Shown here: positions 1-6,634 of the stretch, one piece after another
How positions within the stretch are numbered: position 1 is the first letter of the stretch
Layout: the number at the start of each line of letters is the position of its first letter
Assembly: GCA_903939555.1 (NCBI GenBank)
Contig: CAJAHV010000146.1
Span: 1-7,750, forward strand
Direction of reading: 5' to 3'
DNA length: 7,750 bases
Source: an uncultured Alphaproteobacteria bacterium
GTDB taxonomy: Bacteria > Pseudomonadota > Alphaproteobacteria > Sphingomonadales > Sphingomonadaceae
Made by a program: the position numbers and the translations under genes
The notes under the pieces: generated by a model
Database searches by the model: none
What the model was told of the DNA's origin: nothing
The model's input: the letters and a program-made list of their open reading frames with translations, nothing else

Positions 1-102
1 ACTTCGCTCTTTCTGGCCACCTGCAAACCCTGTCGCATTTCAGCATTGCCGTCGCCGCCGCAGAATGCTCAAAGGGCGGCATAATCCCTGGGGAGTTGAA
101 CA
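1..102. other. Upstream region of the thiolase gene, no gene recognised
   Basis: This left-edge stretch precedes the thiolase start. I see no coding sequence in it that I can support. It contains a CATAAT element at 80-85 that could act as a -10 box, but no matching -35 box sits about 17 bases upstream, so I do not call a promoter. Only the ribosome binding site at 90-95 is convincing. Confidence 0.4.
90..95 (+). promoter_or_regulatory. Ribosome binding site of the thiolase gene
   Basis: GGGGAG lies seven bases before the ATG at 103, which is ideal Shine-Dalgarno spacing. It fixes the thiolase start and rules out the in-window ATG at 65, which opens a different frame. Confidence 0.8.
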
Positions 103-1356
103 ATGCCCGAAGCCTATATCATCGATGCCGTCCGGACGCCGCGCGGCGTCGGCAAGCCGGGGAAGGGGGCGCTGTCGCATCTCCATCCGCAGCATCTCGC
201 CGCCACCGTGCTCAAGGCACTCAAGGACCGCAACAACCTCGATACCGCCACGGTTGACGACATCATCTGGTCGACATCGACACAAAAGGGCAAGCAGGGC
301 GGCGATCTCGGGCGGATGGCGGCGCTCGATGCCGGCTTCGATATCCGGGCCAGCGGCATGACGCTCGATCGCTTTTGTGGCGGCGGCATCACCTCGGTCA
401 GCCTTGCCGCAGCGCAGGTCATGTCGGGCATGGAAGATTGTGTCATCGCCGGCGGCACCGAAATGATGAGCTATACCCAGACCATCGGCGCCGAAGAATA
501 TGCCGCCGGCATCAAGCCGATGGGCATGGGATCGGGCAATGCCCATCTCCAGAAAATCCACCCGCAATCGCACCAGGGCGTTTGCGGTGATGCGATCGCC
601 GCGATGGAAGGTATCAGCCGCGAAGCCGTTGATGCGCTCGGCCTCGAAAGCCAGCGCCGCGCCGCCGTCGCCATCAAGGAAGGGCGTTTTTCAAAGAGCG
701 TCGTGCCGGTTTACAATGAAGACGGCAGTGTCGCGCTCGACCGGGAAGAATTCCCGCGGCCGGAAACCACCGCCGAAGGGCTCGCCGGGTTGAAGGCCTC
801 GTTCGATGTCATCGCCGATGTGTCGATCCAGCCCGATGGCCAGACCTTCCGCCAGTCGATCACTGCCAAATACCCCGATCTGGCGTTTTCGGGTGTCCAC
901 CACGCCGGCAATTCGTCGGGCGTCGTCGATGGTGCCGCCGCGATTTTGCTGGCCTCGCCGGCCTATGCCGCAAAGCATGGCTTGAAGCCCCGGGCGCGCA
1001 TCGTCGCCACCGCCAACATGGGCGATTGCCCGACGCTGATGCTCAACGCCCCGGTGCCCGCTGCCCGCAAGGTGCTGGAAAAGGCCGGGTTGACGGTGGA
1101 TGACATCGACCTGTGGGAAATCAACGAAGCCTTTGCCGTGGTTGCGGAAAAGTTCATCCGTGATTTGAAGCTCGATCGCGACAAGGTGAATGTGAACGGC
1201 GGCGCGATCGCGCTCGGCCACCCGATTGGCGCGACGGGGTCGATCCTGATCGGGACGGTGCTCGACGAGCTCGAACGCCGTGGCCTGAAGCGCGGGCTGG
1301 TGACAATGTGCGCCGCCGGCGGCATGGCTCCGGCGATCATCATCGAACGGATGTAA
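103..1356 (+). CDS. Acetyl-CoA C-acyltransferase (thiolase)
   Basis: This is a thiolase of the FadA/AtoB superfamily, a cytosolic enzyme that either cleaves 3-ketoacyl-CoA to acetyl-CoA and a shortened acyl-CoA, or condenses two acetyl-CoA. All family landmarks are visible in the 417-residue product. The nucleophilic cysteine is C92 in DRFCGGG, followed by a GGTEMMS segment. NEAF is at 341-344, the catalytic histidine is H373 in GGAIALGHPIGATGS, and the second catalytic cysteine is C403 in MCAAGGMAP. The product is somewhat longer than the usual 390-400 residues because of the loop domain in the middle (roughly 125-230), but nothing is broken. The start is supported by GGGGAG seven bases upstream. 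It stands alone on this strand and ends in its own terminator. Sequence alone does not decide between beta-oxidation, polyhydroxybutyrate synthesis and another acyl-CoA pathway, so I give no gene symbol. Confidence 0.93.
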   Translation: MPEAYIIDAVRTPRGVGKPGKGALSHLHPQHLAATVLKALKDRNNLDTATVDDIIWSTSTQKGKQGGDLGRMAALDAGFDIRASGMTLDRFCGGGITSVSLAAAQVMSGMEDCVIAGGTEMMSYTQTIGAEEYAAGIKPMGMGSGNAHLQKIHPQSHQGVCGDAIAAMEGISREAVDALGLESQRRAAVAIKEGRFSKSVVPVYNEDGSVALDREEFPRPETTAEGLAGLKASFDVIADVSIQPDGQTFRQSITAKYPDLAFSGVHHAGNSSGVVDGAAAILLASPAYAAKHGLKPRARIVATANMGDCPTLMLNAPVPAARKVLEKAGLTVDDIDLWEINEAFAVVAEKFIRDLKLDRDKVNVNGGAIALGHPIGATGSILIGTVLDELERRGLKRGLVTMCAAGGMAPAIIIERM

Positions 1357-1364
1357 GATGAACA

Positions 1365-1400
1365 GCCGGCGCCGGGGATCAGCCTGGTGCCGGCAATTTT
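1365..1400 (+). terminator. Intrinsic terminator of the thiolase gene, shared with convergent mazG
   Basis: GCCGGCGCC (1365-1373) pairs with GGTGCCGGC (1386-1394) with one G·U wobble. The stem can extend inward by three more pairs, leaving a six-base loop. It is followed directly by AATTTT on the + strand. The hairpin starts nine bases after the thiolase stop codon. The mazG stop codon (1399-1401) overlaps the T run, so the same hairpin sits just past the end of mazG on the other strand and may stop transcription both ways, although the minus strand has a poor T tract. Confidence 0.8.
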
Positions 1401-2190
1401 ACGGTTGGCGCTCGGCGGCTTTGACCTGGTTCCAGAGCGCATCCTGCTCATCAAGCGTGAGTTGCGGAAAGCCGGGACCACCAAGCGCTTCCATGGCGCG
1501 AAAACGCCGCTCGAATTTGGCATTGCCGGCCCGCAGCGCATCTTCGGCATCAATGCCATGGCGGCGCAGCAGATTTACGACGACGAACAACAGGTCGCCA
1601 GCTTCCTCGGCACGATGATCGTCCCTGGTAGCGGTATCGAACTCGGCCAGTTCCTCGTCAACCTTGGCGCGGACACTGGCAACATCGGGCCAGTCAAACG
1701 CCACCCGGGCAGCACGCGCCTGTAGTTTTTCAGCCCGCATCAAGGCGGGCAGGGCACGCGCCACACCGTCCAGCGCCGAAACCGGCACATCGCTGGCACC
1801 GGTTGCCGCCCGCTCGGCGGCCTTGATCGCTTCCCATTCCAGCTTTTGGGCCGCGGCATCCACAGCCGCCGTGCCGTCACCGAAAATATGCGGATGCCGG
1901 CGCTCCATTTTTTCACAAACGGAATCAACAACATCAGCAAGGCTAAAATGGCCAGATTCCTTCGCCATCTGGCTATGGAACACAACCTGAAACAACAGGT
2001 CACCAAGTTCCTTTTTCAAATCCGGCCAGTCTTGAAGTGCAATCGCTTCAGACACCTCATACGCTTCCTCAATCGTATAAGGCGCTATCGTTTCGAAATC
2101 CTGCGCCAGATCCCATGGGCAACCGCCGTCCGGATCGCGCAGTCTAGCCATGATGGCGGCGAGACGCGCTAATGAGAGAGTTTCAGTCAT
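1399..2190 (-). CDS. mazG: Nucleoside triphosphate pyrophosphohydrolase MazG
   Basis: MazG hydrolyses nucleoside triphosphates to monophosphates and pyrophosphate in the cytosol. It is thought to clean the nucleotide pool and, in E. coli, to affect ppGpp-dependent survival. The 263-residue product has two tandem all-alpha MazG domains, the usual length for the long bacterial form. The N-terminal domain shows GGCPWD at 22-27, then the metal-binding acidic set E41, E42, E45, and E61 to D64 in ELGDLLFQ. The RRHPHIFGD signature is at 98-105. The second domain carries E179, E180 and E183, then EEAGDLLF around 195-202. I take the start as ATG at 2190 (MTETLS); a TTG at 2208 would add six residues but is a rarer start. 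No strong ribosome binding site is seen. It is convergent with the thiolase and preceded by an AT-rich promoter candidate, so it is probably transcribed alone. Confidence 0.93.
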   Translation of the reverse strand: MTETLSLARLAAIMARLRDPDGGCPWDLAQDFETIAPYTIEEAYEVSEAIALQDWPDLKKELGDLLFQVVFHSQMAKESGHFSLADVVDSVCEKMERRHPHIFGDGTAAVDAAAQKLEWEAIKAAERAATGASDVPVSALDGVARALPALMRAEKLQARAARVAFDWPDVASVRAKVDEELAEFDTATRDDHRAEEAGDLLFVVVNLLRRHGIDAEDALRAGNAKFERRFRAMEALGGPGFPQLTLDEQDALWNQVKAAERQP

Positions 2191-2236
2191 AATCTTGCTT
2201 TGCCGCAAGCTCGGGGCGGAGTCATCCCCCAGACGT

Positions 2237-2273
2237 TACAATATATCGATAATATATATTATGTTAAATATAG
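2237..2273 (-). promoter_or_regulatory. AT-rich patch with palindrome, candidate mazG promoter
   Basis: In GC-rich surroundings, about 35 bases here are almost all A and T. They include a perfect 14-bp palindrome, ATAATATATATTAT, at 2249-2262. Read on the minus strand, TTTAAC (2268-2263) and TATATT (2245-2240) are separated by exactly 17 bases. That suits a sigma-70-type promoter with a good -10 and a weak -35, and it lies about 50 bases before the mazG ATG. The palindrome falls inside the spacer, so a protein bound there would be expected to affect transcription. Promoter activity is inferred. Confidence 0.45.
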
Positions 2274-2295
2274 CTTCCGGGGAAGTTGAATTGAT

Positions 2296-2326
2296 GCAGG
2301 CTGCGGACACGATCTCCGCAGCCTGC
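2296..2326 (-). terminator. Hairpin terminator after aceA
   Basis: GCAGGCTGCGGA (2296-2307) and TCCGCAGCCTGC (2315-2326) form a perfect 12-bp stem with a seven-base loop, 27 bases past the aceA stop codon. On the minus strand it is followed by ATCAATTCAACTTCC, which has scattered T residues but no proper T run. Termination is the best reading given its position, although it could also mainly protect the 3' end of the aceA message. Confidence 0.7.
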
Positions 2327-2353
2327 GTTGATTTCGCCGTACGGCAGGCAATA

Positions 2354-3949
2354 TTAGGCAGCAAACTGGTTCATCGTGTTGTGCGCGCCGCCAGCCTTCA
2401 AAGCAGCCTCACCGGCGAAGTATTCCTTGTGGTCATCACCGATGTCCGAGCCAGACATGTTCTGGTGCTTCACACAGGCGATACCTTCGCGGATCTCCTT
2501 GCGCTGTACGCCCTTAACATAGCCGAGCATGCCCTGATCGCCGAAATATTCCTTGGCGAGATTATCAGTCGACAGCGCTGCGGTATGATATGTTGGCAGC
2601 GTGATGAGGTGGTGGAAAATGCCGGCGCGCTTGGCGGCGTCACGCTGAAAGGTCCGGATACGCTCGTCTGCTTCGTTGCCGAGATCGGTGCCGTCATAGT
2701 CGACACTCATCAAGCGGGCGCGGTCGTAATGAGTGACATCCCTGCCCACTTCTACCCAAGTATCATAGACTTGCTGACGAAAATTAAGAGTCCAATTGAA
2801 GCTTGGCGAGTTGTTATAAACCAGCTTGGCGTTCGGGATCACGTCGCGGATACGGTCGACCATGCCGGCGATCTGCTCGATATGTGGCTTTTCGGTTTCG
2901 ATCCACAGCAGATCGGCGCCATTCTGGAGACTGGTGATGCAGTCGAGGACGCAGCGATCTTCTCCAGAACCAGCGCGGAACTGAAAAAGGTTTGACGGCA
3001 GACGCTTGGGACGCAGCAACTTGCCTTCGCGGTTTAGGATGACATCGCCATTGCGCGCGGTTGCCGGATCGATTTCCTCACAATCAAGAAAGCTGTTGTA
3101 CTGGTCACCAATGTCGCCCGGCTCCTTCGACACGGCGATCTGTTTGGTCAGGCCGGCGCCGAGTGAATCGGTACGGGTTACGATGATGCCATCCTCGACG
3201 CCTAGTTCGAGGAACGCGTAGCGACAAGCACGGACTTTAGCGAGAAAGTCTTCATGGGGTACGGTAACCTTGCCGTCCTGGTGGCCACACTGCTTTTCGT
3301 CAGAGACCTGATTTTCGATCTGCAGCGCACAGGCGCCGGCTTCGATCATCTTCTTGGCAAGCAGATAGGTAGCCTCGGCATTGCCGAAGCCAGCATCGAT
3401 ATCGGCAATGATCGGCACGACATGGGTCTGATAGCCATCAATAGCCGCCATCAGTTGCTTTTCCCTGATCTGGTCTCCTGCCGCGCGGGCGGTGTCGAGA
3501 TCGCGGAACATCATGCCCAATTCGCGGGCATCTGCCTGGCGCAGAAACGTATAAAGTTCTTCGATCAACGCCGGAACGCTGGTCTTTTCGTGCATCGACT
3601 GATCCGGCAGCGGCCCGAATTCACTGCGCAGTGCAGCGACCATCCAACCCGACAGATAGAGATATCGGCGCTCGGTCGAGCCGAAATGCTTCTTAATCGA
3701 AATCATCTTCTGTTGGCCGATGAAGCCATGCCAACAACCCAGCGACTGGGTGTAATTGGCCGGGTCGGCATCATAAGCCGCCATATCGCGGCGCATGATG
3801 GCAGCGGTGTATTTGGAAATATCAAGGCCCGACTGGAAACGATTCTGCAGGCGCATGCGTGCGACCGATTCAGCGCTGATGCCATCCCAGGTGCCATTTT
3901 TCTGGCCGATCAGTGCGTTGACGCCCGAGATATGGTCTTGATACGACAT
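2354..3949 (-). CDS. aceA: Isocitrate lyase, long form
   Basis: Isocitrate lyase splits isocitrate into glyoxylate and succinate, the first step of the glyoxylate shunt needed for growth on acetate or fatty acids. The 531-residue product is complete. The metal and substrate region shows ADIDAGFGN at 182-190. The active-site loop is KQCGH at 219-223, with C221 as the catalytic cysteine; this replaces the KKCGH of the shorter E. coli enzyme. Further landmarks are RTDSLGAGL (259-267), WIETEKP (349-355) and NNSPSFNW (379-386). Length and motifs match the roughly 530-residue subfamily typified by the Pseudomonas aeruginosa enzyme, recalled from memory, rather than the roughly 430-residue type. The start is fixed by AAGGA seven bases upstream. 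It is divergent from the ScfR/RamB-type regulator, its likely controller, and closed by a hairpin. Malate synthase is not beside it. Confidence 0.97.
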   Translation of the reverse strand: MSYQDHISGVNALIGQKNGTWDGISAESVARMRLQNRFQSGLDISKYTAAIMRRDMAAYDADPANYTQSLGCWHGFIGQQKMISIKKHFGSTERRYLYLSGWMVAALRSEFGPLPDQSMHEKTSVPALIEELYTFLRQADARELGMMFRDLDTARAAGDQIREKQLMAAIDGYQTHVVPIIADIDAGFGNAEATYLLAKKMIEAGACALQIENQVSDEKQCGHQDGKVTVPHEDFLAKVRACRYAFLELGVEDGIIVTRTDSLGAGLTKQIAVSKEPGDIGDQYNSFLDCEEIDPATARNGDVILNREGKLLRPKRLPSNLFQFRAGSGEDRCVLDCITSLQNGADLLWIETEKPHIEQIAGMVDRIRDVIPNAKLVYNNSPSFNWTLNFRQQVYDTWVEVGRDVTHYDRARLMSVDYDGTDLGNEADERIRTFQRDAAKRAGIFHHLITLPTYHTAALSTDNLAKEYFGDQGMLGYVKGVQRKEIREGIACVKHQNMSGSDIGDDHKEYFAGEAALKAGGAHNTMNQFAA

Positions 3950-3956
3950 GCACTTA

Positions 3957-3961
3957 TCCTT
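3957..3961 (-). promoter_or_regulatory. Ribosome binding site of aceA
   Basis: AAGGA on the minus strand, inside AAGAAGGA, ends seven bases before the aceA ATG at 3949. It is the clearest ribosome binding site in the window and fits a highly expressed metabolic gene. Confidence 0.8.
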
Positions 3962-3974
3962 CTTGATAGTCTCA

Positions 3975-3997
3975 ACGCCGTCACCGATAGGCGGCGT
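3975..3997 (-). repeat. Small inverted repeat in the probable aceA leader
   Basis: ACGCCG (3975-3980) and CGGCGT (3992-3997) are exact inverted repeats around an 11-base spacer. The repeat lies 26 to 48 bases before the aceA start, so it would form a short hairpin in the aceA 5' leader if transcription starts further upstream. I cannot tell whether it matters. Confidence 0.3.
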
Positions 3998-4030
3998 CGC
4001 CCGTCACGAAAAGCCATCATCAAGTTGAGT

Positions 4031-4066
4031 TGTAAGACTTTACAGACATTCATTGTAATGATGTAA
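4031..4066. promoter_or_regulatory. Candidate operator between aceA and its divergent regulator
   Basis: The 36 bases hold TGTAA three times (4031, 4054, 4062) and TTACA once (4040-4044). The first TGTAA and the TTACA form an inverted pair, TGTAA-GACT-TTACA, at 4031-4044. A second palindrome, TCATT-GT-AATGA, covers 4050-4061. The stretch AAGACTTTACAGA (4034-4046) matches the 13-base RamB site of Corynebacterium glutamicum, as I recall it (AAAACTTTGCAAA with a variable second base), at about ten positions. TTTACA (4039-4044) and TGTAAG (4062-4067), 17 bases apart, could be the -35 and -10 of the regulator gene, which would let it repress itself. Binding is inferred from motif likeness and position. 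Confidence 0.45.
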
Positions 4067-4093
4067 GGACTGCACAACGCTAGTGAGTCGAGC

Positions 4094-5503
4094 ATGTCGA
4101 ACGAACGCCCCGTCTATATGGGTCCACGCCTGCGCCGATTGCGCCGTGACCTCGGCCTTACTCAAGCCAATATGGCGAGTGATCTCGACATTTCGCCGTC
4201 TTACGTTGCCCTGCTCGAACGCAACCAGCGCCCCCTCACCGCTGACATGTTGCTGCGCCTGGCGCGAACGTACAAGATTGACATGGCCGATCTTGCCAGC
4301 GGCGACGCCAATGAACAATCGGCGCGGCTGGCGGCGGTGCTGCGTGACCCGATGTTCACCGATATCGATGTGCCGGCTCTGGAAGCTTCCGACATCGTCA
4401 CTGGCTTTCCAGGACTGACTGAGGCCTTTCTGCGCCTTCATACAGCCTATCGTGAAGAACATCTGGCCCTGGCTGACCGCGGCGCCGAAGCCCGCAGTGG
4501 CGGCGCTGATGCATCGGATCCGGTCGCCGAGGCGCGGCGCTTCCTCGCGGCCCGGCGCAACAATTTTCCGGCTCTCGATGACGCGGCCGAACGGCTTGCG
4601 GATATCGTGCGCGAAGCCGGCGGGATTGCCGCCCATCTCAAGTCCCATCACAAGCTGCGCGTCAGGCGATTGCCTCCCGAAGTCATGGGCGGTGCGATGC
4701 GACGGTTCGATCGGCACCGCGATGAAGTGCTGCTCGACGATACGCTCGATACGGCCAGCCAGACATTCCAACTTGCATTGCAACTCGCCTATCTCGAACT
4801 GCGCCCGGAAAGCGAGGCCGCGCTCGGTGACGGCGCCTTCACAACGGAAAGCGGGCGTCGGTTGACCCAAAAAGCACTGGCCAGCTATGCGGCCGCTGCG
4901 GTGCTGATGCCTTATTCCGCGTTTGCCCGGGCGGTCGAGGCGCGACATTATGATGTCGAAAAGCTGGCTCGGCAATTCGGCACCAGTTTCGAACAGACTG
5001 CGCATCGCCTGACAACGCTGCAGAAACCTGGGGATGAACGTGTCCCTTTCTTCTTCATACGCATCGATCCGGCTGGCAATGTTTCAAAACGGCTCGATGG
5101 CGCTGGCTTTCCCTTTGCCAGGCACGGCGGGGCCTGTCCGTTGTGGACCGTCCACCAGGCCTTTCGCCGCCCACGCGAAATCATCACCCAATGGCTTGAG
5201 CTGCCCGACGGCCAGCGCTTTTTTTCGATCGCGCGCAGTGTCACGGCGGGTGGCGGTGCCTATGGTTCGGTGCGGGTCGATCGCGCTATCGCGCTCGGTT
5301 GCGCGGCTGAACATGCGGGCAAGCTGATCTACACAAGCGATCATCCGGGTACGGGTGCCAATGCCGCCACACCGATCGGCGTCACCTGCCATCTTTGTCA
5401 TCGCCCGCGCTGCGTCGCGCGCTCGGCACCGCCGATTGGTCGGCAGGTATTGCCAGATGATTTCCGCGGCGCATCAGCACCTTTCGGTTTTTCGGATATC
5501 TAA
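4094..5503 (+). CDS. ScfR/RamB-type acyl-CoA-responsive transcriptional regulator (XRE family)
   Basis: This 469-residue protein has the architecture of the short-chain fatty acyl-CoA regulator family, which includes RamB of Corynebacterium and PccR of Rhodobacter. Residues about 10-64 form an XRE/Cro helix-turn-helix (LTQANMA, then PSYVALLERNQRPL). A central ImmA/IrrE-like (DUF955) domain covers about 160-305. A DUF2083 C-terminal domain shows FFFIRIDPAGN (319-329), CPLW (348-351) and a cysteine cluster C432, C435 and C440 in CHLCHRPRC. The metalloprotease HExxH expected in an active ImmA-type domain is absent: the equivalent helix reads FQLALQLAYLE (225-235), so the domain is probably a sensor rather than a protease. 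Relatives bind acyl-CoA and control acetate or propionate assimilation genes. Its divergent position makes aceA the likely target. The ATG at 4094 is preceded only by a weak GTGAG. A gene for a YeiH-type transporter follows 60 bases on. Confidence 0.9.
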   Translation: MSNERPVYMGPRLRRLRRDLGLTQANMASDLDISPSYVALLERNQRPLTADMLLRLARTYKIDMADLASGDANEQSARLAAVLRDPMFTDIDVPALEASDIVTGFPGLTEAFLRLHTAYREEHLALADRGAEARSGGADASDPVAEARRFLAARRNNFPALDDAAERLADIVREAGGIAAHLKSHHKLRVRRLPPEVMGGAMRRFDRHRDEVLLDDTLDTASQTFQLALQLAYLELRPESEAALGDGAFTTESGRRLTQKALASYAAAAVLMPYSAFARAVEARHYDVEKLARQFGTSFEQTAHRLTTLQKPGDERVPFFFIRIDPAGNVSKRLDGAGFPFARHGGACPLWTVHQAFRRPREIITQWLELPDGQRFFSIARSVTAGGGAYGSVRVDRAIALGCAAEHAGKLIYTSDHPGTGANAATPIGVTCHLCHRPRCVARSAPPIGRQVLPDDFRGASAPFGFSDI

Positions 5504-5563
5504 GCCCCCTGCCCGCGCATATATGCTTGGACTTGGCCTTGCGGTCGCTTATCCCACTTGTCG
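5504..5563 (+). promoter_or_regulatory. Spacer before the yeiH-like gene with palindrome and possible promoter
   Basis: The 60 bases hold a perfect 10-bp palindrome, GCATATATGC (5517-5526). Next come TTGGAC (5527-5532) and, 17 bases later, TATCCC (5550-5555), a -35/-10 pair of good and poor quality respectively. If used, transcription would start within a few bases of the ATG at 5564, giving an almost leaderless message. That would fit the lack of any Shine-Dalgarno sequence here. Read-through from the upstream regulator gene is equally possible. Confidence 0.3.
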
Positions 5564-6613
5564 ATGACTTCGCGCCCGATTCCCCAGGCTGCCGACCTTT
5601 TCGGCGACATCGAGGCAACCCCCAAGGTTCGGTTGCGCGATTACCTGCCCGGGCTGACGGTCGCTGGGCTGGCGACGCTGGCAGCGGGCAGCCTGTCGCA
5701 ACGCTATGGCGCGCCGCTGACGCTCATGTCGCTGCTGATCGGGCTGGCGCTCAATTTCCTGTCGGTCGACCGGCGGCTGACCCCGGGGTTGACGCTGGCC
5801 GCGCGGGAGCTGCTGCGCTGGGCAATCGTGCTCGTCGGCGCTCGGATCACCTATGGCCAGATTGCCGCGCTGGGGCCTGAAGCGCTTGGCATGGTGGTGC
5901 TTACCGTCATCGTCACCATCGGCGTCGGGGTGATGGCGGCGCGCGCGCTGGGTTTTTCATCAGCTTATGGCGTGCTGTCGGGCGGCGCCGTTGCAATTTG
6001 CGGCGGCTCGGCGGCGCTGGCGCTGTCGGCGACGCTGGGTGAGCGCCGGGTGCGCCAGGCTGAACTGACACTGGTGCTTGTCGGCATTTCGGCGATGTCG
6101 TCGTTGGCGCTGGTCGGCTATCCGCCGGTGGCGCTTGCGTTGGGCTTCAGCGATGCGCAGGCTGGTTACTTCCTTGGCGGTTCGGTCCATGATGTCGCCC
6201 AGGCACTGGGTTCGGGTTACGCTTATTCACCTGCAGCGGGAGAAACTGCGACGATCGTCAAATTGGCGCGGGTGGCGCTTCTCGCCCCGGTACTGGCGGT
6301 CATCGCACTGATATTCCCTTCGCAACTGGAGATCAGCGGCGGCAAGCGTGCAGCGCCAGCGGTGCCGTGGTTCGTGGTCGGTTTTTTTGTGGTCGCCGGT
6401 GTGAATTCGACCGGCGTGATCCCCCTCCCCGTCTCGCAGTTTGCTGCCGAAGTGGCGGCGGTCATGCTGGCAGTTTCCGTCGCAGCCACGGCAATCCGCT
6501 CACCGCTCGCAGAAATCATGAAAACCGGACCGAAGCCGCTGATCGTTATTGCAGCAGCAACGCTGGCGAGCTTTGCGCTGGCGTTGCTTTATGCGTGGCT
6601 GCGGATCGCTTGA
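5564..6613 (+). CDS. yeiH: YeiH/UPF0324 family membrane protein, putative sulfate exporter
   Basis: This 349-residue integral membrane protein belongs to the Cons_hypoth698 (UPF0324) family, annotated as putative sulfate exporters from work on sulfonate degraders; the substrate of most members is unproven. About ten hydrophobic segments can be seen, roughly at 29-44, 51-67, 84-97, 106-126, 135-156, 167-187, 190-206, 231-251, 267-283, 293-311 and 325-346. Family motifs include WAIVLVGARITYGQI (86-100), the glycine-rich SGGAVAICGGSAALALSA (139-156) and SVHDVAQALGSG (207-218). Length matches E. coli YeiH. I chose ATG at 5564 (MTSRPIPQ); a TTG two codons earlier is possible. No ribosome binding site is evident. 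It shares strand with the upstream regulator, but E. coli yeiH is linked to a LysR-type regulator instead, so a functional tie to aceA control is unproven. Confidence 0.88.
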   Translation: MTSRPIPQAADLFGDIEATPKVRLRDYLPGLTVAGLATLAAGSLSQRYGAPLTLMSLLIGLALNFLSVDRRLTPGLTLAARELLRWAIVLVGARITYGQIAALGPEALGMVVLTVIVTIGVGVMAARALGFSSAYGVLSGGAVAICGGSAALALSATLGERRVRQAELTLVLVGISAMSSLALVGYPPVALALGFSDAQAGYFLGGSVHDVAQALGSGYAYSPAAGETATIVKLARVALLAPVLAVIALIFPSQLEISGGKRAAPAVPWFVVGFFVVAGVNSTGVIPLPVSQFAAEVAAVMLAVSVAATAIRSPLAEIMKTGPKPLIVIAAATLASFALALLYAWLRIA

Positions 6614-6620
6614 CGATTAT

Positions 6621-6634
6621 AGAGCTATTGCTCT
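6621..6634 (+). terminator. Weak hairpin after the yeiH-like gene
   Basis: AGAGC-TATT-GCTCT forms a five-pair stem with a four-base loop, seven bases past the stop codon, followed by CATCTTGGATTCATTT. The stem is short and the T residues are scattered, so this is only a candidate terminator. The rest of the 143-base gap (6614-6756) between the two convergent genes shows nothing else I can support. Confidence 0.25.

Noticed and set aside
40..573. A 177-codon minus-strand frame opposite the thiolase start
   Set aside because: It overlaps the thiolase N-terminal region, including the catalytic cysteine motif, in antisense, and its product has no recognisable feature.
1399..2190. MazE/MazF-type toxin-antitoxin system suggested by the name mazG
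   Set aside because: No mazE- or mazF-like gene flanks it. The neighbours are a convergent thiolase and aceA, so this is a stand-alone housekeeping mazG.
2150..4066. Two long open frames on the + strand opposite aceA (2150-2995 and 3254-4066)
   Set aside because: They are antisense shadows of a clear, full-length isocitrate lyase. Their translations show no recognisable domain, and the first begins inside mazG on the other strand.
4040..5005. A 321-codon minus-strand frame opposite the regulator gene
   Set aside because: The + strand frame encodes a complete regulator with ordered domains. The opposite frame is a codon-bias artefact and would also overlap the intergenic control region.
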